This document shows positions 25,471-34,202 of a DNA stretch of 52,738 nucleotides, one piece after another. The notes under the pieces are model-generated. The model saw only the letters and a list, made by a program, of their open reading frames with translations. It did not search any database and was not told the origin of the DNA. The stretch lies in the NCBI GenBank assembly GCA_034111045.1, contig JAWUYA010000004.1:1-52738 (forward strand). The letters run 5' to 3'. Position 1 is the first letter of the stretch. Every line of letters begins with the position of its first letter. Origin of the DNA: JALJPB01 sp034111045 (GTDB taxonomy: Bacteria; Pseudomonadota; Gammaproteobacteria; Enterobacterales; Alteromonadaceae). The translations under genes and the position numbers were made by a program.

Positions 25471-27510
25471 TTAGCTAATGATGAATGAAAATATTTTCGT
25501 CATTTTACTTTCCACTGGCTGACCATCTATCTTTGCTGGATGAAAAGCCCATTTTCTCATGGCTGTTTTAATTGCATTGCGGAAATAACCTATTTTATTT
25601 TGCTGTTCAAATTCAATATTCTTAATCTGCCCTGACTCATCTATAGTAAAATGAACATGTACCTCAAGTTCTAGGCCTTTACGTTTTGCACTAGAAGGGT
25701 ACTCAGGGTCTATCGCACTAATGATTTTTGCTTTTTCTTGTAAGGGCGATAAATCAATATTACTTTCATCTATACCTGTTTTTTGGGTTTTTTGTGCAAG
25801 AAGTGATAAATTCATCATGCTATTTGTAGGACTAAACTGTTCATCCATCGATGAATTTGGTTGAAATTCATCGATAAGACTTAACTGAGATTCAAGCGTG
25901 TTTTTATCCAATATATCGACGTTAGCCACTGTAGGGTTATTTAATTGCGTAAGTGGAGCTGAATAGTCGTTATTCGGCGCAGACAAATAACGACTTAAGT
26001 GAGTGTTTCGAAAACTAAAGGTTGATATAGGCAGCTGTTCAGTGGCAGCATTTTCAATCAATATTTTAGTTTCAGAGTATTCTGTAATTAGTGCCATTAC
26101 ATTGTTTGAGTGAGTAACCATCGCTATTGATTTTTTTTCTCTCCGATGAGTCTCTATTTGCTCTTGAGTGATAGATGAGTTTATTGTTGATAAAGTATTC
26201 AAAATATTATGAGCTGATGCAGTCAGTTGCTTACTCATATCGAGTTTTAATGCAGGCGCTTGATTTTCAAGGTCAATATTGTTTACCCAAGTAGCCGTTA
26301 CTAAGAGACTCTGATTTATCGTTGGACGCTTAACCGGTATAAGAGGGTGAGGGTAACTTGCTCTACTTGTTAATACTTGACTGGCAACTGTCATTTTAGT
26401 CATGGATGATTGTTTAGAGTTTATAGAGCTCATAAACGCGGGAATTATTTTTTGATGATTCACTCCTATGTCAAATATCCCGAGCGTGAACAGTTGCTGT
26501 GTGCTAAACGTTAAAAGTGACAAAATTAGCGCTGTTGCTGCCATCCATTTGCCGAGGTCATTACTTGGTGTGCAGTGGTGATCGACTAAACGAACAACAC
26601 GCTGTTTCAAATCACCACCGGAGGCTGCCATCGCCATATTTGGAATTGTATGGTGTCTATGTTTACTGCATATCGCTGCTGTGTCGGCTAAAGTGTGGGC
26701 ATAGGCAATAGCATCACCACAATATTGAACAGCAATATCATCACTACAATATTCACGTTCATTACGCATTTGTTTTGAAATCCATTGTACCGCAGGATGG
26801 AAAAATAATAATAAGGCGACCAAGGTTTGCACAAAATTCACCAAATAATCTAGACGGCGTATATGAGCTAGTTCATGTAAAATCAACATTTCAAGTTGGG
26901 AGGTGGTTAGCCCACTTAACATACTAGCAGGTAAGAGTATCACCGGCTTTAACCACCCAATCGTCATGGGTACCTCTGTTTTTAATGAAATCAACAAACT
27001 AGGTGTTGTTGATAATTGCATTTTTTCAACAAGTTGAATAAATCGGGCAGCAAGTTTATCGTCTGTAGGAATTAAAGACTGCCTAGGTAATTGATTAACC
27101 ATAAAGACTTCAACCAACAGTTTAATGGTTAATAGCATGACAATGGTTAGCCAACTCACTGAAAGGTAAGGCAGTAACTCAATGATATATTTTGACCAAT
27201 AAAAACTGTTATTTTGTATACCAGGTACTGCAAAATCAGATAAGGGTAGGCGATGGATTGAATCCGCTAATGTTATGCTAGCTCGTTGAAAAATGAGAGC
27301 AAAGGTAATGAAAGGTAAGATCAAGCAACTTAACATTGCTAAAGAAGCATAGGTGTAACGTAATTGAGGATTTTTTTGTGATGTTAATATCAAGGCTAAT
27401 TTAAGAGCAAGCGCAATAAGGCAACCTTGCCACATAAAATGGATTAAAGTTAACGCTAAACTACTAAAATAAGGATGACTTATTAAGGACTCCTGCATAA
27501 TATTTTCCAA
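25471..27510 (-). CDS. BlaR1-like M56 zinc metallopeptidase fused to a TonB C-terminal domain
   Basis: A 679-residue membrane protein. Residues 1 to about 330 form the M56 domain with four or five membrane helices and zinc motif HELAH (His212, Glu213, His216), plus the downstream NEREYCSDD. A long low-complexity linker (about 370-590) leads to a C-terminal TonB-like domain (YPSSAKRKGLELEVHVHF to AFHPAKIDGQP). This layout is common for M56/TonB proteins paired with a BlaI-type repressor, which sits 27 bp upstream in the same operon. Start is TTG with an AGGA upstream; an ATG at 27498 is an alternative. In BlaR1 proteins the peptidase inactivates the repressor after a signal; here the signal is unknown. 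No beta-lactamase gene is nearby. Confidence 0.85.
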   Translation of the reverse strand: MENIMQESLISHPYFSSLALTLIHFMWQGCLIALALKLALILTSQKNPQLRYTYASLAMLSCLILPFITFALIFQRASITLADSIHRLPLSDFAVPGIQNNSFYWSKYIIELLPYLSVSWLTIVMLLTIKLLVEVFMVNQLPRQSLIPTDDKLAARFIQLVEKMQLSTTPSLLISLKTEVPMTIGWLKPVILLPASMLSGLTTSQLEMLILHELAHIRRLDYLVNFVQTLVALLLFFHPAVQWISKQMRNEREYCSDDIAVQYCGDAIAYAHTLADTAAICSKHRHHTIPNMAMAASGGDLKQRVVRLVDHHCTPSNDLGKWMAATALILSLLTFSTQQLFTLGIFDIGVNHQKIIPAFMSSINSKQSSMTKMTVASQVLTSRASYPHPLIPVKRPTINQSLLVTATWVNNIDLENQAPALKLDMSKQLTASAHNILNTLSTINSSITQEQIETHRREKKSIAMVTHSNNVMALITEYSETKILIENAATEQLPISTFSFRNTHLSRYLSAPNNDYSAPLTQLNNPTVANVDILDKNTLESQLSLIDEFQPNSSMDEQFSPTNSMMNLSLLAQKTQKTGIDESNIDLSPLQEKAKIISAIDPEYPSSAKRKGLELEVHVHFTIDESGQIKNIEFEQQNKIGYFRNAIKTAMRKWAFHPAKIDGQPVESKMTKIFSFIIS

Positions 27511-27537
27511 GGGATTTCCTAGGTCAAATAAACTGGT

Positions 27538-27918
27538 TTAAGCTTCTAATTCATTAAGCAATTGACGAATATCGGCAATTTCTTCTTGGCTTGTTGATTT
27601 ATCGAGTGCGCGCATGACTAATTTAGACGTTGAGCCACCAAAGGCTTTATTCACTAGATCTTTTAACAATGAAGATTGCGTTTGAACTTCACTATTGGCG
27701 GCAGCATAAACATGAGCACGATTACTTTCATCACGGATAACTAAGTTTTTTTCATGCATAATCTGTAGTATCTTTAATACGGTTGTATAGCCTGTTTTTT
27801 GAGTGTTACTCACGACATCATGGATCTGCCTTACGGTTGCCGGGCCCATTTGCCAAAGCACGTTTAACAGCATTAATTCAGCTTCTGTTGGTTTAATATT
27901 TTTTATATCGCGAGCCAT
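27538..27918 (-). CDS. BlaI/MecI/CopY-family transcriptional repressor
   Basis: A 126-residue winged-helix repressor. The N-terminal DNA-binding domain includes PTEAELMLLNVLWQMGPATV and the recognition region TGYTTVLKILQIMHEKNLV. The C-terminal half forms the dimerisation helices and carries the region cleaved by BlaR1-type peptidases in known systems. It is the promoter-proximal gene of a two-gene operon with the M56 protein and should control it. Confidence 0.93.
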   Translation of the reverse strand: MARDIKNIKPTEAELMLLNVLWQMGPATVRQIHDVVSNTQKTGYTTVLKILQIMHEKNLVIRDESNRAHVYAAANSEVQTQSSLLKDLVNKAFGGSTSKLVMRALDKSTSQEEIADIRQLLNELEA

Positions 27919-27975
27919 CTATTTTTCCTTCAGCGCTTACTGTTTATATTTGTTTAAAAGTGAACGAAATAGTGA

Positions 27976-27993
27976 ATACGAATTTTATCGTAT
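27976..27993. promoter_or_regulatory. Candidate operator for the BlaI-type repressor
   Basis: A perfect inverted repeat ATACGA-N6-TCGTAT lies 58-75 bases upstream of the repressor start, in the only upstream promoter space of the operon. Known BlaI/MecI operators are short inverted repeats with a TACA/TGTA core, so the half-site differs; assignment rests on position and symmetry. Confidence 0.4.
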
Positions 27994-28031
27994 CTCTTGA
28001 CGAATAAATGAGCAACATAAAAATGTGTTAT

Positions 28032-28766
28032 TTATTCTATATTTTGTAACTGCTGCAGATAAAATTTTGTTTTTTTAGGGTAGTTAGTAAAAACGCCGTC
28101 AACACCATAAAAAAAACATTTAGCAAGAGCTTCTTCTTTATCAACTGTATATACCCAAACCTTCAATCCACGTCGATGAGCATCATCAACAAGTTGTTGG
28201 TTTAATATTGCAATAGAAGGGTTAAAACCTATCGCTTTTAATTGTTGAGCACATTGAGCATAGTTTACAGGGCAAGATGCGACTAAAGCTGCTGTAGCTA
28301 GGGTAGGAAATAAGATTTTTAATTCAGCAAGTAAGGTGTGGTTAAAAGAGGAAACTATAAATTGAGACAATGAAAAATTATGAAACTCAATGGCGTGCTC
28401 TATATTTCTCTGTAACAGGTTAATGATTTTCAATAAATAGTGCTTATCAGTAAAAGATGTCTTTATTTCAATATTAACTAAACAATCACCGTTAATTAAT
28501 TTTAATGCTTGGGCCAATGTGGGAATAAATTGACCTTGTCCAGCATCAAGCTTTTGTAAGTCCATTAACGTATAATCATTAATAAGCCCTTGGCCATTAG
28601 TGGTTTTTTCTAAATAATTATCATGTAACACTACAAAGCTATTAGCGTGATGATATTGAATATCTAACTCAATACCATCAGCTTTTTGTTTTATTGCCTC
28701 AGCAAATGCTAACAAGGTATTTTCAGGATACTCCCCACTAGCGCCTCTATGGGCGATGACTTTCAT
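28032..28766 (-). CDS. ugpQ: Glycerophosphodiester phosphodiesterase, UgpQ type
   Basis: A 244-residue cytosolic phosphodiesterase that splits glycerophosphodiesters into an alcohol and glycerol-3-phosphate. The TIM-barrel signatures are present: AHRGASGEYPENTLLAF (with His6), the metal ligands in DGIELDIQYH, and VLHDNYLEKTTNGQG. The C-terminal VWVYTVDKEEA and GVDGVFTNYP also match. Length matches E. coli UgpQ (about 247). No signal peptide is seen, unlike periplasmic GlpQ. It sits between the BlaI operon and psd on the same strand, 43 bp after psd, so it may be cotranscribed with the phospholipid gene. Confidence 0.9.
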   Translation of the reverse strand: MKVIAHRGASGEYPENTLLAFAEAIKQKADGIELDIQYHHANSFVVLHDNYLEKTTNGQGLINDYTLMDLQKLDAGQGQFIPTLAQALKLINGDCLVNIEIKTSFTDKHYLLKIINLLQRNIEHAIEFHNFSLSQFIVSSFNHTLLAELKILFPTLATAALVASCPVNYAQCAQQLKAIGFNPSIAILNQQLVDDAHRRGLKVWVYTVDKEEALAKCFFYGVDGVFTNYPKKTKFYLQQLQNIE

Positions 28767-28809
28767 TATTAAATTGATTCGCTTGCGGTTGGCTTACTTG
28801 ATTGCATAA

Positions 28810-29682
28810 TTAGATAGGCATAATTAGATCAGCATAATGTTCACCTAAACGAGTCACGGTATTAGCCCCCGCTTCTTTATTGAATTCAATCATTTGTGGT
28901 GCAAAAGTTGAGACGACAGTTGAGCCAAGTTTAAATCGGCCCATTTCGTCGCCTTTAGCTAGATGTATGGCATCAATGCCACTAGCGGGATATTGCCATC
29001 TAAAAATATCTTTCCCAGCTGGAGGAGTAATAGTACCAGCCCAAACGGTTTCTATACTGGCCACTATGGTGGCGCCTACCAATACCATCGCCATCGGGCC
29101 ATGCGTTGTATCAAAGATTGTGACTACGCGCTCATTTCTTGCAAAAAGATTAGGAACATTATTAGCGGTTAACGGGTTAACTGAGAATAAGTCACCAGGG
29201 ACATAGATCATTTCGCGTAATGTACCTGCCATTGGCATATGAATACGGTGATAATCTTTGGGCGCTAAATAAATACAGGAAAAACACCCTCCTTGAAATG
29301 GTGCAGAGGTATGCTCATCACCACCTAGTAATGTTGTTAAGCTGTAATCAAATCCTTTGGCTTGAATAAGTTGACCATTGACAATCTCACCCTGTTGGCT
29401 GATTTTTCCGTCCACAGGGTAACAAAGTGCTTGGTCATTGTTATTGATGGGGCGAGCTTCATCGTCTAATGCACGAGTAAAAAAGTCATTAAAAGTTGTA
29501 AAGTCAGTGGCATTTTTGAGCTTTGCTTCGGCCATATTAATATTGTAGGTCTTTATGAACATTGCAATTAGTTGAGTGGTTAGCCAACCAGCTTTCGCGG
29601 CGGCAAGTTTTCCCACTAATCGAGAAATGGCATGCTTTGGCATCAGATATTGTAGAGTAATTTTAATTTTATCGAGAGACAC
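28810..29682 (-). CDS. psd: Phosphatidylserine decarboxylase proenzyme
   Basis: Makes phosphatidylethanolamine from phosphatidylserine at the inner membrane. It is a 290-residue proenzyme that self-cleaves at the LGST motif, where Ser254 becomes the pyruvoyl group of the small alpha chain; the same residue number as in E. coli. Conserved segments are TFNDFFTRALDDEARPI, YPVDGKISQQG, KDYHRIHMP and YVPGDLFSVN. The orn / rsgA / psd neighbourhood is the same as in E. coli, with rsgA 68 bp upstream on the same strand. Confidence 0.96.
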   Translation of the reverse strand: MSLDKIKITLQYLMPKHAISRLVGKLAAAKAGWLTTQLIAMFIKTYNINMAEAKLKNATDFTTFNDFFTRALDDEARPINNNDQALCYPVDGKISQQGEIVNGQLIQAKGFDYSLTTLLGGDEHTSAPFQGGCFSCIYLAPKDYHRIHMPMAGTLREMIYVPGDLFSVNPLTANNVPNLFARNERVVTIFDTTHGPMAMVLVGATIVASIETVWAGTITPPAGKDIFRWQYPASGIDAIHLAKGDEMGRFKLGSTVVSTFAPQMIEFNKEAGANTVTRLGEHYADLIMPI

Positions 29683-29750
29683 TCATTATTCCTTATTTAT
29701 TTAGTTAATTTAATATATGTTATTGCATGTAAAAATTACAATGTTTGTTG

Positions 29751-30809
29751 TTAATCGTTAAAGCGAGAAGTCAGCGTATTATCCCCTAAGCTCGCTAATA
29801 TGCGTTGAAAACTGGCTAATCGCTTAGGGGGTATTTTATTTTCTGCTCCTGCGGCTATTAACGCGCAACCGGGATCTGTTTGATGTTTACAATCACGAAA
29901 CTTGCAATAGCCTAAATAATCTTCAAATTCAATGAAACCATTACACACTTGCTCGGGTGATAAATGCCATAAGCCAAATTCACGAATACCGGGTGAATCA
30001 ATAAGATCGCCACCCTCATTAAAGTGAAAAAGACGAGCTACAGTCGTTGTATGTTGGCCTAAACCAGAATTTTCAGAAACATTATTAGTTATTAAGCCAA
30101 GTTCAGGCATCAAGCTATTGACCAAGGTAGATTTACCGACCCCTGATTGACCAACAAAAATGCTGGTATGATCACTAAGCTGCTTCTTAATGGCTTCAAT
30201 ACCTTCTTTTGTTTCATTGCTGGTATAAATGATTTGATAACCAATAGCTCGGTAAATGTTTAATTGTACTTCAATCTTTTCAGTATTTTCGCTACTAAGT
30301 AAATCAATTTTATTAAGGACAATAACAGGGGTGATACCCGTTTGTTCTGCGGCAACTAAGTAGCGATCAATAATATCAGGATTGAAAGCAGGTAATACAG
30401 AGGAAACGATCAATATTTGACTAATATTAGCGGCAATGGGCTTAATACCATCATAAACATCGGGTCGACTAAGTACTGAATGTCGGTCTTCAACGGCTTC
30501 AACAATACCACTGATTTTATCTTGTTCTTCTCTACCAAGTCGCCAGATAACTTTATCACCACAAACAAGTGAAGCAATTGAACGGCGAATATTACAACGA
30601 TAAATTATATTATCCTCACCTTCAGCTTCTATATCGGCGTGTTGTCCAAAACGACTAATAACCACGCCATTTATGGCGTCGCCTAGTTGTCTGTCTTGCC
30701 ATTGAACGTTATCACCTTTAACCTTACTTTTAAGGTTCTTAAGTTTGTTGGCCTGGTTCTCTTTAATACGACGCTGCTGACCTTTAGTCAGTTTTTTCGC
30801 CTTAGCCAC
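29751..30809 (-). CDS. rsgA: Small ribosomal subunit biogenesis GTPase RsgA
   Basis: A 352-residue circularly permuted GTPase that helps late maturation of the 30S subunit. An N-terminal OB fold follows a basic tail (residues 1-40). The G motifs appear in permuted order: G4 LNKID, then the P-loop GQSGVGKSTLVN, then G3 DSPGIREFG. A C-terminal zinc site CKFRDCKH-x5-C follows. Length equals E. coli RsgA (about 350). It is divergent from orn with about 124 bp between starts. Confidence 0.96.
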   Translation of the reverse strand: MAKAKKLTKGQQRRIKENQANKLKNLKSKVKGDNVQWQDRQLGDAINGVVISRFGQHADIEAEGEDNIIYRCNIRRSIASLVCGDKVIWRLGREEQDKISGIVEAVEDRHSVLSRPDVYDGIKPIAANISQILIVSSVLPAFNPDIIDRYLVAAEQTGITPVIVLNKIDLLSSENTEKIEVQLNIYRAIGYQIIYTSNETKEGIEAIKKQLSDHTSIFVGQSGVGKSTLVNSLMPELGLITNNVSENSGLGQHTTTVARLFHFNEGGDLIDSPGIREFGLWHLSPEQVCNGFIEFEDYLGYCKFRDCKHQTDPGCALIAAGAENKIPPKRLASFQRILASLGDNTLTSRFND

Positions 30810-30933
30810 GAGAATTTATCATTTAATTGGTCTTTCCGCTGTATTTGCATTGGTGTCTAGTTGTCACGTATTATACTAGTTAATTGAACATTCATCTAAT
30901 GCTTGTAAAAAAAGTACACTTTTAAGGGAATTT

Positions 30934-31479
30934 ATGACTTGTAGTGATAGTAATCTCATCTGGCTGGATTTAGAAATGACAGGCCTTGAACCCAAGATTG
31001 ATGTGATTTTGGAAATGGCGACCATTATAACCGACAGTCAATTAAATATTTTGGCGGAAGGCCCGGTTTTTGCGATTTATCAAACGGATGACGTACTTGA
31101 TCATATGAGTGACTGGTGTATTGAACACCATGGTAAGTCTGGCCTAACGAAGCGCTGTCAGAACAGTCAAACTGATATAACTACGGCGATGAAAGAAACT
31201 ATTAAGTTTGTTGAACAGTATGTGCCCAAAGGTAAATCACCGATGTGCGGTAATAGCATTGGCCAAGACCGTCGTTTTATCAATAAATATATGCCTGAAT
31301 ATGAAGATTATTTTCATTATCGTAATCTCGATGTTAGCACAGTCAAAGAATTAGCCCGCCGCTGGAAACCAGAAGTATTAAACAAGGTAGAAAAAACTGG
31401 GGCGCACTTAGCGCTTGATGATATTCGAGAGTCTATTAGTGAATTAAAAGTGTATCAGCAACATTTTTTTAATTTATAG
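30934..31479 (+). CDS. orn: Oligoribonuclease
   Basis: A 181-residue 3'-5' exonuclease of the DEDDh family that finishes RNA decay by degrading 2-5-nucleotide fragments, including pGpG. The acidic residues are visible in WLDLEMTGLEP (Asp and Glu), in the GNSIGQDRRFI segment, and in HLALDDIRESI. Length is identical to E. coli Orn. Divergent from rsgA, as in E. coli. The ATG has an upstream AAGGGAAT. Confidence 0.97.
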   Translation: MTCSDSNLIWLDLEMTGLEPKIDVILEMATIITDSQLNILAEGPVFAIYQTDDVLDHMSDWCIEHHGKSGLTKRCQNSQTDITTAMKETIKFVEQYVPKGKSPMCGNSIGQDRRFINKYMPEYEDYFHYRNLDVSTVKELARRWKPEVLNKVEKTGAHLALDDIRESISELKVYQQHFFNL

Positions 31480-31543
31480 GCGATATTGGCACGTTTGTTT
31501 GTTTAATTTTTATAACGCTCTTATTAAATCAAGTAACAACATT

Positions 31544-31577
31544 AATAGCTTTGAAAACCATTATTTTCAAAGCTATT
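31544..31577. terminator. Perfect 14-bp inverted repeat between convergent orn and DUF3718 gene
   Basis: AATAGCTTTGAAAA, six bases, then TTTTCAAAGCTATT. It lies 65 bases after orn and 80 bases after the convergent DUF3718 gene. The arms provide a T-rich side on each strand, but no long T tract follows, so a bidirectional terminator is likely rather than certain. Confidence 0.55.
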
Positions 31578-31656
31578 ATTTGATAACACTAACAAGTGGT
31601 AACCGCTCAATATTCCTACAATCATTACGACATCAATAATATATCATCTCTGGCCT

Positions 31657-31992
31657 TTATTTTACTTCTGAACTGTTTTTTGCATGTGCTGTGGAAATTA
31701 CTTTAGCCCTTAACCGCTCTAAGCTAAGAATCATAGCCTCTGCATTTTTGCCATTATTTTTGATAAAGCTAATGATATTTTCACCATTGCATTGTATGTT
31801 TTTAGCAATAAAAGGGTGTGAATATCCCGAGGATCTAATTTTATTATGCATAGCTGCTATATTACCAGCGGCGGCAGTAACACATAATTGAGTCAAGCCA
31901 GAGTTATCTTTTGCAACTACATTGGCAGCGTTAGTTGATGCAATTAAACCAGTAGCCATTAAAAATCCGATAGCTATTTTTTTTATGTTCAT
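31657..31992 (-). CDS. Small secreted DUF3718 family protein
   Basis: A 111-residue exported protein. I place the start at 31992 (MNIKKIAIGFLM), preceded by AAGGAG at ideal spacing and giving a clean signal peptide ending near TNAA; the frame is open upstream to 32124 but that extension has no ribosome site and contains a strong hairpin. The mature part has LCVTAAAGNIAAM and NIQCNGENIISFI, the two conserved Cys-containing segments of DUF3718, a small family found mainly in Alteromonadales. The two Cys residues probably form a disulfide. Function unknown. Confidence 0.8.
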   Translation of the reverse strand: MNIKKIAIGFLMATGLIASTNAANVVAKDNSGLTQLCVTAAAGNIAAMHNKIRSSGYSHPFIAKNIQCNGENIISFIKNNGKNAEAMILSLERLRAKVISTAHAKNSSEVK

Positions 31993-32008
31993 GTGAAGCT
32001 CCTTAAAA

Positions 32009-32044
32009 TATATGGTTAACAACTTGTTTGTTGTTAACCATATA
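32009..32044 (-). promoter_or_regulatory. Strong 15-bp hairpin in the leader of the DUF3718 gene
   Basis: A perfect inverted repeat, TATATGGTTAACAAC / GTTGTTAACCATATA with a six-base loop, ends 16 bases before the start codon. In the mRNA sense it is followed at once by TTTTAAGGAGC, so the ribosome site abuts the 3' side. It could act as an mRNA stabiliser, a weak attenuator or a regulator binding site. Confidence 0.6.
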
Positions 32045-32421
32045 GTGGCAAGCTTTTCAGAAATAGTTGTAATAAAGAGAGTGGTGAATGTAATAAACCA
32101 TGTCATAAACAGAGCGAGTAACACCTTGGAGTTGGCCTACTATTGGTATTAGCATATTGATTTATTGATAAAATGTTTTTATGGTTTATCAAAGTAATAG
32201 ACATACTCTTTTACACACACTTACTCGCAGCAATAATAATCAATTGAATATTTAGGTTGTTGAACAGATAAACAATTGAATGTAAAAATAAAAGAGTGTT
32301 ATGAATTATTTGAGGCGGCAAACTCATTTGCGTTTTTTGTTATCCTCTTTTAAAATTTGGTACTTTTTATAACGACTTGTTTTTCTAACATAACCTTCTA
32401 ACACAACAAAGGATATTCACA
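32045..32421. other. Intergenic spacer between the DUF3718 gene and the DMT transporter
   Basis: No gene is supported in these 377 bases. It should hold the divergent promoters of both genes. It contains a 9-bp direct repeat CAATTGAAT (near 32240 and 32273), but nothing I can assign. Confidence 0.6.
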
Positions 32422-33354
32422 ATGCCAGTGTCTGCTGCCTATTTAGCGGTTGTTTTAATTTGGTCTACTACACCATTAGGCATAGTGTGGAGTAGTGAAT
32501 CAGTGAATCCAACCTTAGCAGTATTAGCTCGCATGGTCATTGCCGTTGTTATAGGTTGGTTAATACTCCAAGCAAGGAATATAAACTTACCTTGGCATAA
32601 ATCCGCATTACGCTTATACACTTTTTCAGCTTTAGGTATTTATGGGGGCATGCTGTTTGCTTACCTAGCAGCCATGACGATATCATCAGGTATGATGTCG
32701 TTAATTTTTGGTTTGGCACCGATATTTTCAGCTGTATTTTCGCAAAAATTTTTAGCTGAGCCTAGATTATCGGTAATGAAAAAGTTATCGATGATTGTTT
32801 CACTCATGGGTTTAGCTATTGTTTGTTCCGATAATTTAACCCTCGATAACAAAAGTCAATGGGGTTTGCTTTACATTCTAATGGCGGTGATTTTTTTTAG
32901 CTTAAGCGGAGTTTTGGTTAAAAGTGTGAAAATCAACATAAATCCGGTGGCCACAACGGTAGGATCATTAATAACATCTTTACCTATGTTCGCTATGACT
33001 TGGTTAATTTTTGATGGCGGTTTACCCTTTGATCAGTGGCAAGCGAGATCATTGTGGGCGATTCTTTATCTAGGAGTTTTTGGTTCTTTACTCGGTTTTG
33101 TTGCTTACTTTTATATTTTACAAAAACTGAAGGCCAGTTCCGTTGCACTAATCACCATGATGACACCTGTGTTAGCGATGAGTTTAGGTGTAGTACTCAA
33201 TGGTGAAATGGTCAGTTTGCCTTTAATTGTTGGTGCTATTTTTGTCATTTCTGGTTTAGCGATATACCACTGGGGTGATCAATGGTTAAGTCCTAACCCA
33301 TCTCAACTCGACTTGAAGGGCGTAGGAAATAGTAAGGATAAACTTCTTGATTAA
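32422..33354 (+). CDS. DMT superfamily (EamA) transporter
   Basis: A 310-residue inner-membrane protein with ten predicted helices arranged as two EamA repeats (about residues 5-135 and 150-285). It opens with AAYLAVVLIWSTTPLGIVWS, a typical EamA first helix with the conserved Trp-Ser-x-x-Pro pattern, and the second repeat ends LIVGAIFVISGLAIYHWG. Members export amino acids or other small metabolites, but the substrate cannot be told from sequence. It stands alone, with a good ribosome site (AAAGGATA) before the ATG. Confidence 0.87.
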   Translation: MPVSAAYLAVVLIWSTTPLGIVWSSESVNPTLAVLARMVIAVVIGWLILQARNINLPWHKSALRLYTFSALGIYGGMLFAYLAAMTISSGMMSLIFGLAPIFSAVFSQKFLAEPRLSVMKKLSMIVSLMGLAIVCSDNLTLDNKSQWGLLYILMAVIFFSLSGVLVKSVKININPVATTVGSLITSLPMFAMTWLIFDGGLPFDQWQARSLWAILYLGVFGSLLGFVAYFYILQKLKASSVALITMMTPVLAMSLGVVLNGEMVSLPLIVGAIFVISGLAIYHWGDQWLSPNPSQLDLKGVGNSKDKLLD

Positions 33355-33589
33355 AGGCACTGCGGCGGTGCCGCTTGTTAATAATATTAGGATTATTGCC
33401 ATTATTTTCTGTATGAATCAAGATCTCTCTACTTAGCTATAAATCAAAAAAAGTCAAAAATAAGACAAAATGTTCTAGTAACAACAACCACTGAGCCGAA
33501 AAAAGCACAAACCAGTAAAAAAAACTTGCAGGTCTTACCAGTACGGTAAACACTATGGCATAAATCATTTCTATAATGGAATCATATCA

Positions 33590-34075
33590 ATGGCCAATAC
33601 TTTTAGTCGTTTTGTCAATAAAGTGCATCAAGCCCCTGTGTTTTTACAGTCCTTTTTATTAACCCGTATGTTCTTTAGTCAAGTTCACTATGCGAAAACT
33701 ACGGGAATAAAAATCCAAAAAGTGTCTAACCAAGAAGTGGTGATCACTTTAGTTAATAAAAAGAAAGTACAAAATCATATTGGTGGTATTCATGCTGTCG
33801 CAGCCGCTTTACTTGCGGAGTCAACCACGGGTATTGTTTTTGGGATGAATGTGCCTGACCACTGCATTCCGTTATTAAAATCAATGACCCTGAGGTATCA
33901 ACGGAGAATGCAAGGTGCGCTCACCGCAAAAGCTAGACTAACGGATGAGCAAATAAATCATATTAATAATGATGACAAAGGGGATATGTTAATTCAAGTC
34001 CTTATTACCGATGAGTCGGGTGCATCACCCATTGAATGTGATATGAACTGGGCATGGGTTAGCAAAAAGCGTTAA
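33590..34075 (+). CDS. DUF4442 hotdog-fold protein (putative acyl-CoA thioesterase-like)
   Basis: A 161-residue protein of the DUF4442 family, a hotdog-fold group related to PaaI/YiiD-type thioesterases. The central helix region NHIGGIHAVAAALLAESTTG and the following GMNVPDHCIPLLKSMTLRY are the family signature. There is no signal peptide. Single gene, with an upstream gap of 235 bp. Thioesterase activity is inferred from the fold only. Confidence 0.8.
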   Translation: MANTFSRFVNKVHQAPVFLQSFLLTRMFFSQVHYAKTTGIKIQKVSNQEVVITLVNKKKVQNHIGGIHAVAAALLAESTTGIVFGMNVPDHCIPLLKSMTLRYQRRMQGALTAKARLTDEQINHINNDDKGDMLIQVLITDESGASPIECDMNWAWVSKKR

Positions 34076-34202
34076 GGGGTTAACTCAGCGCTTGATGAGG
34101 TGGGTTTTTAATATATTGCTTCTGAGTAAAAAAATCCTAAATTAGTTGAGCAGTAAAAGAATTAATCACTTTGATTGTGCATAATGTGCCAAGATAATTA
34201 AG

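Noticed and set aside
31993..32124. N-terminal extension of the DUF3718 protein
   Set aside because: The ATG at 31992 has AAGGAG and begins a normal signal peptide, and the extension would read through a strong hairpin.
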